A DNA stretch of 64,000 nt from a virus, in IMG/VR virus record IMGVR_UViG_3300042898_003801, positions 1-64,000 of that record; one strand, written 5' to 3'. The stretch's first letter is position 1. Each line of letters starts with the position of its first letter. The notes beneath the pieces are model-generated. The model did no database searches. It saw only the letters and a program-made list of their open reading frames with translations, and had not been told where the DNA came from. This document shows, piece by piece, positions 23,052 through 31,900 of this stretch. Both the position numbers and the translations under genes were made by a program.

Positions 23052-23606
23052 ATGCACTACGAAATACGACAAGATTTAAATCTAGTAGAGGCCAGTACAC
23101 GGCCTGCCAAGCTGGAAACTACACCGCTGCCTTACGGTGAGAAAGACCTGGAGCCAGTATTGAGTAAAGAAAGTTTAGAATACCATTACGGGCATTTGGC
23201 CAAAGGCTATGCAAAGCGTTACAACGCAGGCGAAGGCAACGCAGATTTTAATCGTGCTGGTAGCTTTTTACACAACAAATTCTTTCCGCAATTGCGCCCG
23301 CCCAAAGGCGCCAACCGGCCACGGGGTGCGGTGCTGGCCTTAATTGAAGAGAATTTTAAAACCTATGAAGATTTTAAAATTGCAGTTAAAGAAACAGCAA
23401 TGAAAATTCAAGGTTCTGGATGGGTGTATTTGAGCACCAATGGCACAATTAAAACTATACCCAACCATGCTGTTCGCACAGACATTTGTGTGCTGATTGA
23501 TTGGTGGGAGCATGTTTGGGCCACTGATTATCAGTGGGACAAAGAAAAATACCTGGATAATATTTGGAAGATTATCGACTGGGATGTTTGTAACGAAAGA
23601 CTATGA
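23052..23606 (+). CDS. Fe/Mn superoxide dismutase family protein
   Basis: 184 residues from the ATG at 23052. [20 protein letters not shown] places the first metal ligand His45 just as in bacterial SodB (EYHYGKH). The other ligands are His74 (SFLHNKFF), Asp150 and His154 (LIDWWEHVW), and GSGWVYL (121-127) is the conserved core strand. Length is normal. It would convert superoxide to oxygen and peroxide. Coupled by overlap to an Fe-S carrier gene. A TAAATAC box ends 5 bp upstream of the ATG. Confidence 0.85.
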   Translation: MHYEIRQDLNLVEASTRPAKLETTPLPYGEKDLEPVLSKESLEYHYGHLAKGYAKRYNAGEGNADFNRAGSFLHNKFFPQLRPPKGANRPRGAVLALIEENFKTYEDFKIAVKETAMKIQGSGWVYLSTNGTIKTIPNHAVRTDICVLIDWWEHVWATDYQWDKEKYLDNIWKIIDWDVCNERL

Positions 23607-23929
23607 TGACACTGACTGAATCAGCTACAACTAGGATACAAGACCTTATTGCAGAAGAAGGTAATCCTGCACTTAAACTGCGTGTATTTGTACAAGGTGG
23701 CGGATGCTCCGGTATGCAATACGGCTTTACTTTTGACGAAGTTGCCAACGAAGATGATTGGGATCTTGAATTCAACGGTGTCAAAGTACTGGTGGATTCA
23801 ATGAGCGGCCAATATTTAACTGGTGCAACTGTAGATTTCAAAGAAGATCTACACGGCAGTAGTTTTGTTATTCAAAATCCCAACGCAGAAACCACCTGTG
23901 GCTGCGGCAGCAGTTTTAGTCCAACCTAA
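23603..23929 (+). CDS. A-type iron-sulfur cluster carrier (IscA/ErpA family)
   Basis: 108 residues. The three cluster-binding cysteines are present: Cys35 in [11 protein letters not shown], and Cys99 and Cys101 in TTCGCGSSF. The rest follows the HesB family ([18 protein letters not shown]). Such proteins deliver Fe-S clusters to apo-enzymes. In this genome an obvious client is the radical SAM protein at 31901. Translationally coupled to the superoxide dismutase (4-bp overlap). Confidence 0.92.
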   Translation: MMTLTESATTRIQDLIAEEGNPALKLRVFVQGGGCSGMQYGFTFDEVANEDDWDLEFNGVKVLVDSMSGQYLTGATVDFKEDLHGSSFVIQNPNAETTCGCGSSFSPT

Positions 23930-23956
23930 TTCCTCAAAGTTCGCAGGCTAGCAAAT

Positions 23957-23974
23957 CTGCTAAATACTAGCAGA
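23957..23974 (+). promoter_or_regulatory. T4-type late promoter box inside an inverted repeat
   Basis: TAAATAC (23961-23967) lies within CTGCTAAATACTAGCAG, where CTGCTA pairs with TAGCAG. It is 20 bp before the ATG of the tail-fibre gene. Confidence 0.6.
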
Positions 23975-23986
23975 GGACGACTATCC

Positions 23987-26143
23987 ATGACTCAACAGAT
24001 TATCTACGTAGGTACTGCACCCAATGATGGTGCTGGTGATCCTATACGAACCGCGTTTATAAAAACCAATGACAATTTCAGTGAGTTGTATGCTCGTGTG
24101 CAGGTTGATCCACCAACCACTTTAATAGGCAAAGTGGGCGACGAAATTGGCTACTATTCTCCTACAGCTGATTATTTGTACTATTGTTTTGCCAATTACG
24201 ATGGCTCAACTGTGATTTGGGCCCAGATTACAGCTATTGGAAATATATCTGCTACCAAGATAGAAAATGGTACCAGTGTTATAGAAATCATTGATCCCAA
24301 TGGCAACGCTAATGTCAGCATAAACGGCACTGGCAATGTGGCAGTTTTTGCCAACACTGGCGTTTATGTGTCTCAACTCAGTGCCATTGGTAATATTTCA
24401 ACTGCTAACTATGTTCTTGGAAATGGTGCATTTTTAAGCGGATTGCCAGCAACTTATAGCAATGCCAATGTTGCAGACTTTTTACCTGTGTACAGTGGCA
24501 ACATTGCTGCGGCATATGTTTCGTCGTCGGGCAATGTTGTAGGCGGTAATCTTTTAACTCTGGGCAATGTATCAGCCCAGGGCACAATCAACGCTCTAGG
24601 CAATATTGTCACCAGTGGATATTTTGTTGGCACGTTTGTGGGCAATGTCACAGGCAATTTTGTGGTTCCAGGGGCCAACACCCAGGTTATTTTCAACACC
24701 AGTGGCAATGCTGATGCAGTAGCAGGAATGACCTACAACAAAGATGCCAACACATTTGCTGTGCTGGGAATTGTATCTGCTCAGGCCAATGTTATAGGTG
24801 GCAATTTACTAACTGCTGGATTGATCTCAGCTTCGGCCACAATCACTGGCGGCAATTTGGCCACTGGCGGCACTGTGAGTGCCAGTGGCAATGTTATAGG
24901 TGCAAATCTAGTGACTGCAGGAATTGTCACTGCCACAAACACCATCACTGGCGGCAATTTGGCCACTGGCGGCACTATAAGTGCTAGCAGCAACATAACC
25001 GGCGGCAATTTACTTGCCAGCGGATTGATTTCGGCTGCCGCAAATATCAATTCAAATGCCACAATAAATGTAACTAATAATATCAACGCTGGCGGAAACA
25101 TAACCGCAACCAATTACACAGGAACACTGGTCAGTGTGGCAGGCAATGTCACTGGCGGCAACATACGCACCGCTGGATTGATCAGTTCAACTGGCAACAT
25201 AACTGGCAATTACATTCTTGGCAATGGTGCCTGTTTGACCGGCGTTATAACCAGTGTGGCAAATATCAATAATGGCACAAGCAATATCAGTATTCCGTCC
25301 ACCGACGGTAATATTATTGTCAGTGTCAACAACAACAGTGAAATAGTAACATTTACCAACACCGGTATATTGGCCAATGGTATAGTATCAGTTGTTGGTA
25401 ATGTGACAGGTGGTAATCTTTTAACTGTGGGATTGATTAGTTCAACTGGCAATATGACCGGTGGTAACATAAGTGCTACTAACCATACAGGAACCACTAT
25501 AAGCGTCACCGGCAACATAACTGGTGGTAATATAGCCACTGCTGGATTGATCAGTACCAGTGGTAATGTCACCAGCAGTAATATCAATGCTAATGTATAC
25601 GGAGTAACTGTCAGCGCCAGTGGTAATGTAACTGCTGGCAACCTATCAGTGGCCACTGGCACTATCACAGTTGGCAATATTGTCAATGCAAACGGTAACG
25701 CAGTTGGTAATATTGGTAGTGCTGCAAATTATTTTAACACAGTATTTGCATTGGCCACATCAGCTCAGTACGCTGACTTGGCAGAATGTTACCTAGGTGA
25801 TGCATACTATATGCCAGGAACAGTGGTGAGTTTTGGCGGTGTCGCCGAAATTACGTTTTGTGATACAGATCAAGATCCAGCAGTGGCCGGAGTTGTATCT
25901 ACTAGGCCAGCGTACCAGATGAATACCGGGTTAACAGGTGACCATGTGACCACAGTGGCACTAATGGGGCGAGTTCCTTGCCAAATACAAGGCCCGGTTG
26001 TTAAAGGTGCATTAATGGTGTCAGCTGGTAATGGTCGTGCTCGGGCACAGATAAATCCACCAGCAGGAACCATAATTGGCAAGGCACTGGAATCCTTTGA
26101 TGGTGATGTTGGAACAATTGAAATTGTAGTTGGAAGAGTTTGA
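23987..26143 (+). CDS. Long tail fibre/appendage protein
   Basis: 718 residues. N-terminus IIYVGTAPNDGAGDPIRTAF resembles phage fibre attachment domains. Residues about 95-590 are imperfect repeats of the type GN.TGGNL.T.GLIS, expected to build a beta-solenoid or triple-helical shaft. The C-terminal 130 residues (SAQYADLAECYLGDAYYMPG, VAGVVSTRPAYQMN, GRVPCQIQGPV, GTIIGKALE, IEIVVGRV) form a globular tip domain recurrent in cyanophage-type fibres. Likely contacts the host surface. Behind a late promoter box and first gene of the structural block. It overlaps the end of nothing upstream. Confidence 0.85.
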   Translation: MTQQIIYVGTAPNDGAGDPIRTAFIKTNDNFSELYARVQVDPPTTLIGKVGDEIGYYSPTADYLYYCFANYDGSTVIWAQITAIGNISATKIENGTSVIEIIDPNGNANVSINGTGNVAVFANTGVYVSQLSAIGNISTANYVLGNGAFLSGLPATYSNANVADFLPVYSGNIAAAYVSSSGNVVGGNLLTLGNVSAQGTINALGNIVTSGYFVGTFVGNVTGNFVVPGANTQVIFNTSGNADAVAGMTYNKDANTFAVLGIVSAQANVIGGNLLTAGLISASATITGGNLATGGTVSASGNVIGANLVTAGIVTATNTITGGNLATGGTISASSNITGGNLLASGLISAAANINSNATINVTNNINAGGNITATNYTGTLVSVAGNVTGGNIRTAGLISSTGNITGNYILGNGACLTGVITSVANINNGTSNISIPSTDGNIIVSVNNNSEIVTFTNTGILANGIVSVVGNVTGGNLLTVGLISSTGNMTGGNISATNHTGTTISVTGNITGGNIATAGLISTSGNVTSSNINANVYGVTVSASGNVTAGNLSVATGTITVGNIVNANGNAVGNIGSAANYFNTVFALATSAQYADLAECYLGDAYYMPGTVVSFGGVAEITFCDTDQDPAVAGVVSTRPAYQMNTGLTGDHVTTVALMGRVPCQIQGPVVKGALMVSAGNGRARAQINPPAGTIIGKALESFDGDVGTIEIVVGRV
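24780..25690 (+). repeat. Imperfect coding repeats in the fibre gene
   Basis: Units of about 90 bp recur, including near-identical copies of CACTGGCGGCAATTTGGCCA at about 24844 and 24950. The repeats encode Gly-Asn-rich shaft elements and could support length variation by recombination. Confidence 0.65.
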
Positions 26144-26148
26144 ACACC

Positions 26149-28722
26149 ATGTCACAACCAGTTTGGGTAACACAACCAGGCAGTTTAGGAACAATTCCAG
26201 AAGGAGTATTTTACTCTATTCCATTGGTTGCTGTTGCACCTGCTGACACAGTCTACTATCAAGTGATTGCTGGTGCCTTGCCCACTGGAATGTTTGTGAA
26301 TGAATCGGGTATACTGGGTGGCAATCCATCTGCGCAGGCCACTGCACAGGGTGTTCCTGCACCAGTGCCCATTGATATCACCAGCAAATTTGCCGTCAGA
26401 GCCTACACCGAAAAAGTTATTGCAGGACGCACTGTGATTGATCGACTAGCAGATCGAACATTTACTATCACAGTCACAGGCCAAAATACACCAGTGTTTG
26501 TGACTCCGCCCGGAACCATTGCAACCTATTACGATGGCACACAAGTTAGTGATCTACAGGTGCAAGTGTTTACTCCAGATATCTATGCTGAGGAAGTGGT
26601 AACACTGATCAGTGGATCTCTCCCTCCTGGGTTAACCATATCAACATCTGGAATCATTTCCGGATATGTTGGTGAAAACACCACTGTTACTCCTACTCCA
26701 ACGGAGACCAATTATCCGTTTACTCTCAGAGTCACCAATGGCGTAGCCGGTGATGTGCGAGCGTTTAATATTCTTGTTTATGCTCGCTCTGCAATGACAG
26801 CAGACAACACAGTAATCACTGCAGACAATACCTTTATAACTGCAGATGTTAGCCCACAAATTCCGCCAATTATACTAACACCCACTGGATCCATTGGCAC
26901 AACAAGAAGCAACAATTTCTACACATTTCAATTCACAGGTGTTGATTTCAATGATCAAGCATTTCAATTCATAGCTAATACTACTCCAACAGGGTTGACT
27001 CTGGATCCTAATTCAGGATGGTTGTACGGATATATTCCACCATTGGGCTTGGCATCCATAACATACCCGTTTTCAGTCAGAGTTTACGAAACTGCCAACC
27101 CAGATGTTATCAGTAATCCTTATAATTACAGTTTAACTGTGACTGGGCCGTTAAGCGGCGAAGTCACTTGGTTAACACCTAGTAATTTAGGCACAATAGA
27201 CAATGGTACAACCAGTACACTTTATGTGGCAGCAATCAGTGCATCTGGATTGAGTCTGCAGTATCAACTGGTGTCGGGCAGCGCCAGCAGATTACCACAA
27301 GGTCTTGAATTGTTAACATCAGGCGACATAGCCGGACGTGTGAGTTTTGATACATTTGCTCTGGATGGTGGTACCACTACATTTGATGTTACAACTAATC
27401 CATTGTACAATACTGTTATAAATCCTGCAACCAGTACCACCGAAACAACATTTGATCTTAGCTGTACATTTACAGTCAATGCCTTCAGTGTCAATGGTGT
27501 AGTGAATGCCACGCAGACATTTACCATAACAGTGATACGCCAATTCAATGAACCTTTTGACAATCTGTACATACAGGCCATGCCTCCGCAGAATGACCGA
27601 ACATTTGTAAACACATTCTTACAAAATTCCACTATATTCCCACCAAGTTCTATTTACAGATACAATGATCCCAACTTTGGTGTTGCACGTAATATTTTTT
27701 ATTATCATGCCTATGGGCTAACTGCAGCCACGCTAGATGACTATGTGTCCAGTTTGAATTTGAATCACTATTGGAAAAATTTAGTTCTAGGCAGCATACA
27801 AACTGCACAGGCTTTGGATGACAATGGAAACATTTTATACGAAATAGTTTATAGTAAGATCATTGACGATCTTGTGAACAATCAAGGCCAAAGTGTGGGC
27901 AAAGAAGTTACACTGGCATACCCTGTACAGGGTGCAGACAGCACAGAAATTACCACAGTGTATCCCAACAGCTTGGTCAACATGCGAACCCAGGTTATTG
28001 ATGTTGTTGGACAAGTCAGTAATGTACTACCTCGTTGGATGGTCAGCAAACAAACAAACGGCCAGGTACTGGGTTTTATTCCTGCCTGGGTAATTGCCTA
28101 CTGTAAACCCGGACAAAGCGGACAGATTGCCTACAATATTAAAACTGCCATTGGTGATGCACTTAATGTGGTTGATTACCAAGTTGATAGATACGAGTTA
28201 GATAATTTATTAACTAAAAATTGGAATAGAGAAGAACAACAATGGATTCCAACACCACCAAGTTGGGTAAGTTTTGATGTACAATGCCACTATCAATTGC
28301 CAGTGCCAAATGATTCCAGTTTGATATTTACAGGCGGAATAAATTATGCCGTCGGAGACCGCATACGTATCCTGGGTAGCCAGATTGGCGGAGTCAATGG
28401 TGTGTATAACCCTGATCTAGATGAATATGGCAACAATGTAATAATCACCGTGGAACAAGTGGACGAATTCGGTACCATACAACAAGCCCGTGCCCAGGGT
28501 CTAGCACCGTTGAATTCCGCAGGAGAACTTTTTTACAATATTGTAGGCACAAACATCACAGGTACAGGTACAGGTGCAACTTGGGATATAGAAACAGTGC
28601 CAGGCGTGGCCACCACGTTTGACGGCAATAGCATGCAGTTTACTGCACCAGTAGATATGTATTCAAACACTCAAGCCTACGATAAATACCTTGTATTCCC
28701 CAAACGGAACATTTTAGAATAA
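26149..28722 (+). CDS. Baseplate/fibre protein with Ig-like (He_PIG) domains
   Basis: 857 residues from the ATG at 26149. Repeated cores of the type LPPGLTIS..SG.ISG or LPTGMFVNESGILGG (about residues 45-60, 160-175, 280-300, 380-395) are putative immunoglobulin-like He_PIG repeats, which are common in phage appendages. The C-terminal 300 residues (YSKIIDDLVNNQGQSVGKEV, RWMVSKQTNGQVLGFIPAWV) form a conserved T4-like virion domain. It starts at the very end of the fibre gene, so both are cotranscribed. Confidence 0.8.
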   Translation: MSQPVWVTQPGSLGTIPEGVFYSIPLVAVAPADTVYYQVIAGALPTGMFVNESGILGGNPSAQATAQGVPAPVPIDITSKFAVRAYTEKVIAGRTVIDRLADRTFTITVTGQNTPVFVTPPGTIATYYDGTQVSDLQVQVFTPDIYAEEVVTLISGSLPPGLTISTSGIISGYVGENTTVTPTPTETNYPFTLRVTNGVAGDVRAFNILVYARSAMTADNTVITADNTFITADVSPQIPPIILTPTGSIGTTRSNNFYTFQFTGVDFNDQAFQFIANTTPTGLTLDPNSGWLYGYIPPLGLASITYPFSVRVYETANPDVISNPYNYSLTVTGPLSGEVTWLTPSNLGTIDNGTTSTLYVAAISASGLSLQYQLVSGSASRLPQGLELLTSGDIAGRVSFDTFALDGGTTTFDVTTNPLYNTVINPATSTTETTFDLSCTFTVNAFSVNGVVNATQTFTITVIRQFNEPFDNLYIQAMPPQNDRTFVNTFLQNSTIFPPSSIYRYNDPNFGVARNIFYYHAYGLTAATLDDYVSSLNLNHYWKNLVLGSIQTAQALDDNGNILYEIVYSKIIDDLVNNQGQSVGKEVTLAYPVQGADSTEITTVYPNSLVNMRTQVIDVVGQVSNVLPRWMVSKQTNGQVLGFIPAWVIAYCKPGQSGQIAYNIKTAIGDALNVVDYQVDRYELDNLLTKNWNREEQQWIPTPPSWVSFDVQCHYQLPVPNDSSLIFTGGINYAVGDRIRILGSQIGGVNGVYNPDLDEYGNNVIITVEQVDEFGTIQQARAQGLAPLNSAGELFYNIVGTNITGTGTGATWDIETVPGVATTFDGNSMQFTAPVDMYSNTQAYDKYLVFPKRNILE

Positions 28723-28734
28723 ACAGGACACATT

Positions 28735-29628
28735 ATGACCAGTGCAATTAACCCAAACAACATCGACGGCGCTTATCCAGTGGCCGGACAGGACAACAAC
28801 AGTCAAGGTTTTCGTGACAACTTCACCAACACTTCGACTAATTTTCAATATGCAGCCAATGAAATAACTGCGTTACAAAATAATTCTGTGCTAACAACAG
28901 ACCTTGCAACCAGTACTCAACCTGTGTTTAATAACTTGTTGGCTAGCACAATAAGCAATGGCTTTTTGCAAAATATGTACACACCATTGGTTGCATTGGG
29001 TACCCTCAGCGGCGCAGTGACCATGAACTATGCACTTGGGTCGTTTCAAACGCTGACCACCAGTGGTGCAATAACATTGGGATTCAGCAATTTTCCAGCT
29101 GCTGCTAAAGTTGCAACCATGGCACTGCAAATTACTATTGTCAGTACCGCACATACACTACAATTACCTGCTGCGGTCACAGTTAATAATGCCGGTATAC
29201 AAGGCATCAATACGTCCACCAACATCATAACGTTTGCTGCAGTAGGAACATATGTTTTCCAATTTACCACTAGCAATGGTGGTTCAACTGTGTCTGTTGC
29301 CCAGGCCAATGAACAGATCACACCTTTTAACAATAGCTCAGAAGATCTGGCTCCAAGCACAGGTGCAAGCCTGGCCACTACTGCAAGTTATTTTACCACT
29401 GCAGGCACTGAAGCAGCAACATTGGCAGCAGGCGTTGCAGGACAAATCAAAACTTTTAGTGCAGTGGATATCACTGCTGGCAACATGGTCATTACTGTGA
29501 CCAATGCAGGGTGGAAATCGTCTGGAACTGGTACAATCACATTCAGCACAAGAGGATCTGGGTGTACCTTGCAGTATGTCAACTCCAAATGGTTCTGTAT
29601 TGGCAATAACGGTGCAGCGTTTGCTTAA
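28735..29628 (+). CDS. Phage fibre/neck-like virion protein
   Basis: 297 residues. The N-terminus INPNNIDGAYPVAGQDNNSQ and FRDNFTNT is highly conserved in cyanophage-type structural proteins. The rest is Thr/Ala-rich beta sequence ending in a small domain with VNSKWFCIGNNGAAF, typical of a fibre tip. Third gene of the structural operon. GGACACATT weak ribosome binding site. Confidence 0.8.
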   Translation: MTSAINPNNIDGAYPVAGQDNNSQGFRDNFTNTSTNFQYAANEITALQNNSVLTTDLATSTQPVFNNLLASTISNGFLQNMYTPLVALGTLSGAVTMNYALGSFQTLTTSGAITLGFSNFPAAAKVATMALQITIVSTAHTLQLPAAVTVNNAGIQGINTSTNIITFAAVGTYVFQFTTSNGGSTVSVAQANEQITPFNNSSEDLAPSTGASLATTASYFTTAGTEAATLAAGVAGQIKTFSAVDITAGNMVITVTNAGWKSSGTGTITFSTRGSGCTLQYVNSKWFCIGNNGAAFA

Positions 29629-29637
29629 CCAAACCCG

Positions 29638-29666
29638 TTGACTAACAGTCAACACTGTTGTACAAT
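29638..29666 (+). promoter_or_regulatory. Sigma-70-type promoter
   Basis: TTGACT (29638-29643), 17 bp, TACAAT (29661-29666), only 7 bp before ATG 29673. The transcript may be leaderless. GTTGACTAACAGTCAAC around the -35 is an inverted repeat (GTTGACT/AGTCAAC) that could be an operator. Confidence 0.7.
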
Positions 29667-29672
29667 TAGTAG

Positions 29673-29894
29673 ATGGAACATCCGTTAATCTCTAATTTAA
29701 ATGATCTAACAGAAGAACAACTGTTAGAAAAAATTACCGAACTACAGAAAAAATTAAGCATTGCTTATCGCACAGGCAATGCTGATCTTTGCAATCAAAT
29801 ACGCATGGCCATTGAAAGTTTTCAAACCAAATATCAAGATAAAATACGGCGAGATGACAACAACAACTTTGACGAAATAATCAACATTTCATGA
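29673..29894 (+). CDS. Conserved small coiled-coil phage protein
   Basis: 73 residues. LTEEQLLEKITELQKKLSIA then YRTGNADLCNQIRMAIESFQ and a DFDEIINI-like end, a small coiled-coil protein conserved in T4-like phages with unknown function. Coupled to the next gene by ATGA. Confidence 0.7.
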   Translation: MEHPLISNLNDLTEEQLLEKITELQKKLSIAYRTGNADLCNQIRMAIESFQTKYQDKIRRDDNNNFDEIINIS

Positions 29895-30496
29895 ACGCAA
29901 GAATTTCAACAGATCTCCATTTCATTGCCGGAGTGTATTACGACGGAGTCCTGCAGATGAATTCCTACATACTAAAACTCTGGATGATGACTTGCACTGC
30001 TGACGCCGAAAGTCATAACATAGCATTTGAGCGAATAAAATATTTTGTGTACAATCAACTTGACAGTTCAATTTTGATCAACAGTGAGCACCAAGAACAG
30101 TGTGAAAAATTTGTTGCAGCAGGACTAAAAGTAACCACAATGCCCACAGAACCAGTTGATCAATTGGTGGGGATTATGTTATACTACAAGCTCAACTCCA
30201 TAATGGAAGGTCGAATAACTGTGGCAGAAACTGAAATAAGCAGTACTCTAGGCGATGCTATGGTTTATCTACATAATGAAATAGAAAATCTAGAAATAGA
30301 CAATCAGCCAGATTGGTGGAAATCTGCAGACCTTGATCACTGTGACACTGATCTACTAGACACTGACAAAATAGTATCAATGCCACATTTGCAATCATGG
30401 AAAAAATTAGATCTAGATTGGCCTGCCACTGTGGATCAAAACACAGTTGGAAACACTGTGGTATTTGCAGATTTTAGCAAGAATGATACAGAATAA
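29891..30496 (+). CDS. Conserved phage protein, unknown function
   Basis: 201 residues. It begins ARISTDLHFIAGVYYDGVLQ and contains HNIAFERIKYFVYNQLDSSI and DQLVGIMLYYKLNSIMEGR. The C-terminus is acidic. The family is recognisable from related phages only as hypothetical. No signal or membrane segment. Confidence 0.65.
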   Translation: MNARISTDLHFIAGVYYDGVLQMNSYILKLWMMTCTADAESHNIAFERIKYFVYNQLDSSILINSEHQEQCEKFVAAGLKVTTMPTEPVDQLVGIMLYYKLNSIMEGRITVAETEISSTLGDAMVYLHNEIENLEIDNQPDWWKSADLDHCDTDLLDTDKIVSMPHLQSWKKLDLDWPATVDQNTVGNTVVFADFSKNDTE

Positions 30497-31007
30497 ATTT
30501 GGTGAAATGATATTTGATGAAACAGACATATGTGATCTGTTGATGCAAGGACGTGATTTTAAAAGTCTCAAAGGTATGTTGGTTGATAGTTCAGTGGATA
30601 TTGAAAAAATAGTAAGTTTTGTTGAAAATTTTCCAGACACTTTAGTTCATTATAAATTTGATAGTGAAAACAGTACAGCAGTTCCGGACTGGGATAGGGT
30701 TCAACAACAGACTTGGTTCATGCCTGATGAATATCGTCAGTTAGATATTGCTCAATTTGTGTTAGATCTGTGCACCGGCGAGTCAGAGCTACAACGATGT
30801 GGAGAAGAATTGTTGTTGTATCAAGAACGCAGTTTATTTCCTTTGTTACAGTATCTAAAATATCTAGTGGATGTTATGACTCAAAATCAAGTGATCTGGG
30901 GAGTTGGCAGAGGATCCAGCGTGGCCAGTTTTGTATTGTACAAATTAAAGGTTCATCGCATTGACAGTTTGTACTATAATTTAGATGTATGCGAATTTTT
31001 GCGTTAA
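30483..31007 (+). CDS. DnaE/Pol III alpha palm-like phage protein
   Basis: 174 residues from the ATG at 30483 (14 bp overlap with the previous gene; a further start at 30447 is possible). The C-terminus IWGVGRGSSVASFVLYKLKV, HRIDSLYYNLDVCEFLR mirrors the motif of bacterial DNA polymerase III alpha around the GRGS loop (GxGRGSAAGSLVAYxLxIT, IDPLxYxLLFERFLN). The downstream catalytic Asp region is absent, so it is not a polymerase. It may be a structural or regulatory protein derived from that fold. Confidence 0.55.
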   Translation: MIQNKFGEMIFDETDICDLLMQGRDFKSLKGMLVDSSVDIEKIVSFVENFPDTLVHYKFDSENSTAVPDWDRVQQQTWFMPDEYRQLDIAQFVLDLCTGESELQRCGEELLLYQERSLFPLLQYLKYLVDVMTQNQVIWGVGRGSSVASFVLYKLKVHRIDSLYYNLDVCEFLR

Positions 31008-31034
31008 ATATGCAATCGTTTAAAGGAAATAATT

Positions 31035-31508
31035 ATGACCAATAGAACTTATAAAACAGCCCAAGGAAAAACAGTTGATTTGGGTCAACTTATATTAAAA
31101 AATGAAACTGTTAGGGCAGTGGGCAACATGAATGTCAATGCACGTGGCGATCTATTAGACAGTTCAAATCGAGTTATTGATTCTAAAAATCAACAAATAC
31201 AACGCCAACATCAACAACAAATTGTCAACAATGTGTCTGACCGAACTGTGCATACCAGTAATGTACATGCTAGACGAGCCAGAAAAGCCGCGCAACAAGA
31301 TACGCCCACAGTTGATACTGACCTTGAAGATGCACCAGTGGACATTGTGCCCGAGATAACACCTGAGCCCGTGGATACAACTCCAGTTGATACTGCACCC
31401 GGCGGTGGACTGGCAGCAGCCATTGCTCGATCAAGAACAGTGGTACAAGAAAAAGAAAAAACACCAAGAGAAATCAAACAATTCAAACCCGGAGTAAACA
31501 GAATTTAA
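31035..31508 (+). CDS. Conserved virion-associated phage protein
   Basis: 157 residues. YKTAQGKTVDLGQLILKNET and VRAVGNMNVNARGDLLDS are hallmark segments of a protein conserved among T4-like cyanophage-type viruses. The middle is a Gln/His-rich helix and the C-terminal half is Pro/Val/Asp-rich and likely disordered. AAAGGAAAT ribosome binding site. Three bases separate it from the co-chaperonin gene, hinting at a capsid-assembly context. Confidence 0.7.
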   Translation: MTNRTYKTAQGKTVDLGQLILKNETVRAVGNMNVNARGDLLDSSNRVIDSKNQQIQRQHQQQIVNNVSDRTVHTSNVHARRARKAAQQDTPTVDTDLEDAPVDIVPEITPEPVDTTPVDTAPGGGLAAAIARSRTVVQEKEKTPREIKQFKPGVNRI

Positions 31509-31510
31509 CC

Positions 31511-31897
31511 ATGACAAAACTAGCATTTGCGCCGCACCGATTTAACAAATCACAAATACATCCATTGAACAACAGTGTCATAGTGTCTGACATGTTGTTT
31601 GATCAACGCATCACAAGTGGAGGAATTATCCTACCCAATGATAACGGCACAGGATCTGGTATTCGTCCACGCTGGGGTCAGGTGTATGCCATTGGTCCAG
31701 ATCAACTGGATGTCAAAATAGGACAATGGATCTGTGTAGCGCACGGTCGCTGGACTCGAGGTATTGATATTGAGGATGAAGATGGAAAGAAAACTCTGCG
31801 CAGAATTGACCCTGACGATATCTTAATGGTGTCTGACACTTTTGTGGAAGACGATACCATGAGTGATGCAGTCAACGTGACCAAGAAAGAACGCTAA
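31511..31897 (+). CDS. GroES-like co-chaperonin (gp31-type)
   Basis: 128 residues. IHPLNNSVIVSDMLFD opens a Cpn10-like barrel, the mobile-loop region is RITSGGIILPNDNG, and RWGQVYAIGPDQLDVKIGQW matches the GroES strand VVAVG...... VKVGD. Phage co-chaperonins such as T4 gp31 replace GroES and let GroEL fold the major capsid protein. It is longer than GroES (about 97), mainly through N- and C-terminal tails. Located in the structural region, as expected. Confidence 0.8.
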   Translation: MTKLAFAPHRFNKSQIHPLNNSVIVSDMLFDQRITSGGIILPNDNGTGSGIRPRWGQVYAIGPDQLDVKIGQWICVAHGRWTRGIDIEDEDGKKTLRRIDPDDILMVSDTFVEDDTMSDAVNVTKKER

Positions 31898-31900
31898 CTC

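Noticed and set aside
24454-25686. Several long minus-strand frames opposite the fibre gene
   Set aside because: Their Leu/Pro/Val-rich composition is produced by the reverse complement of GGN-AAT-type repeats. The plus-strand fibre frame is continuous.
24780-25690. CRISPR-like array
   Set aside because: The repeats are in frame, degenerate and encode fibre shaft units. There are no regular spacers.
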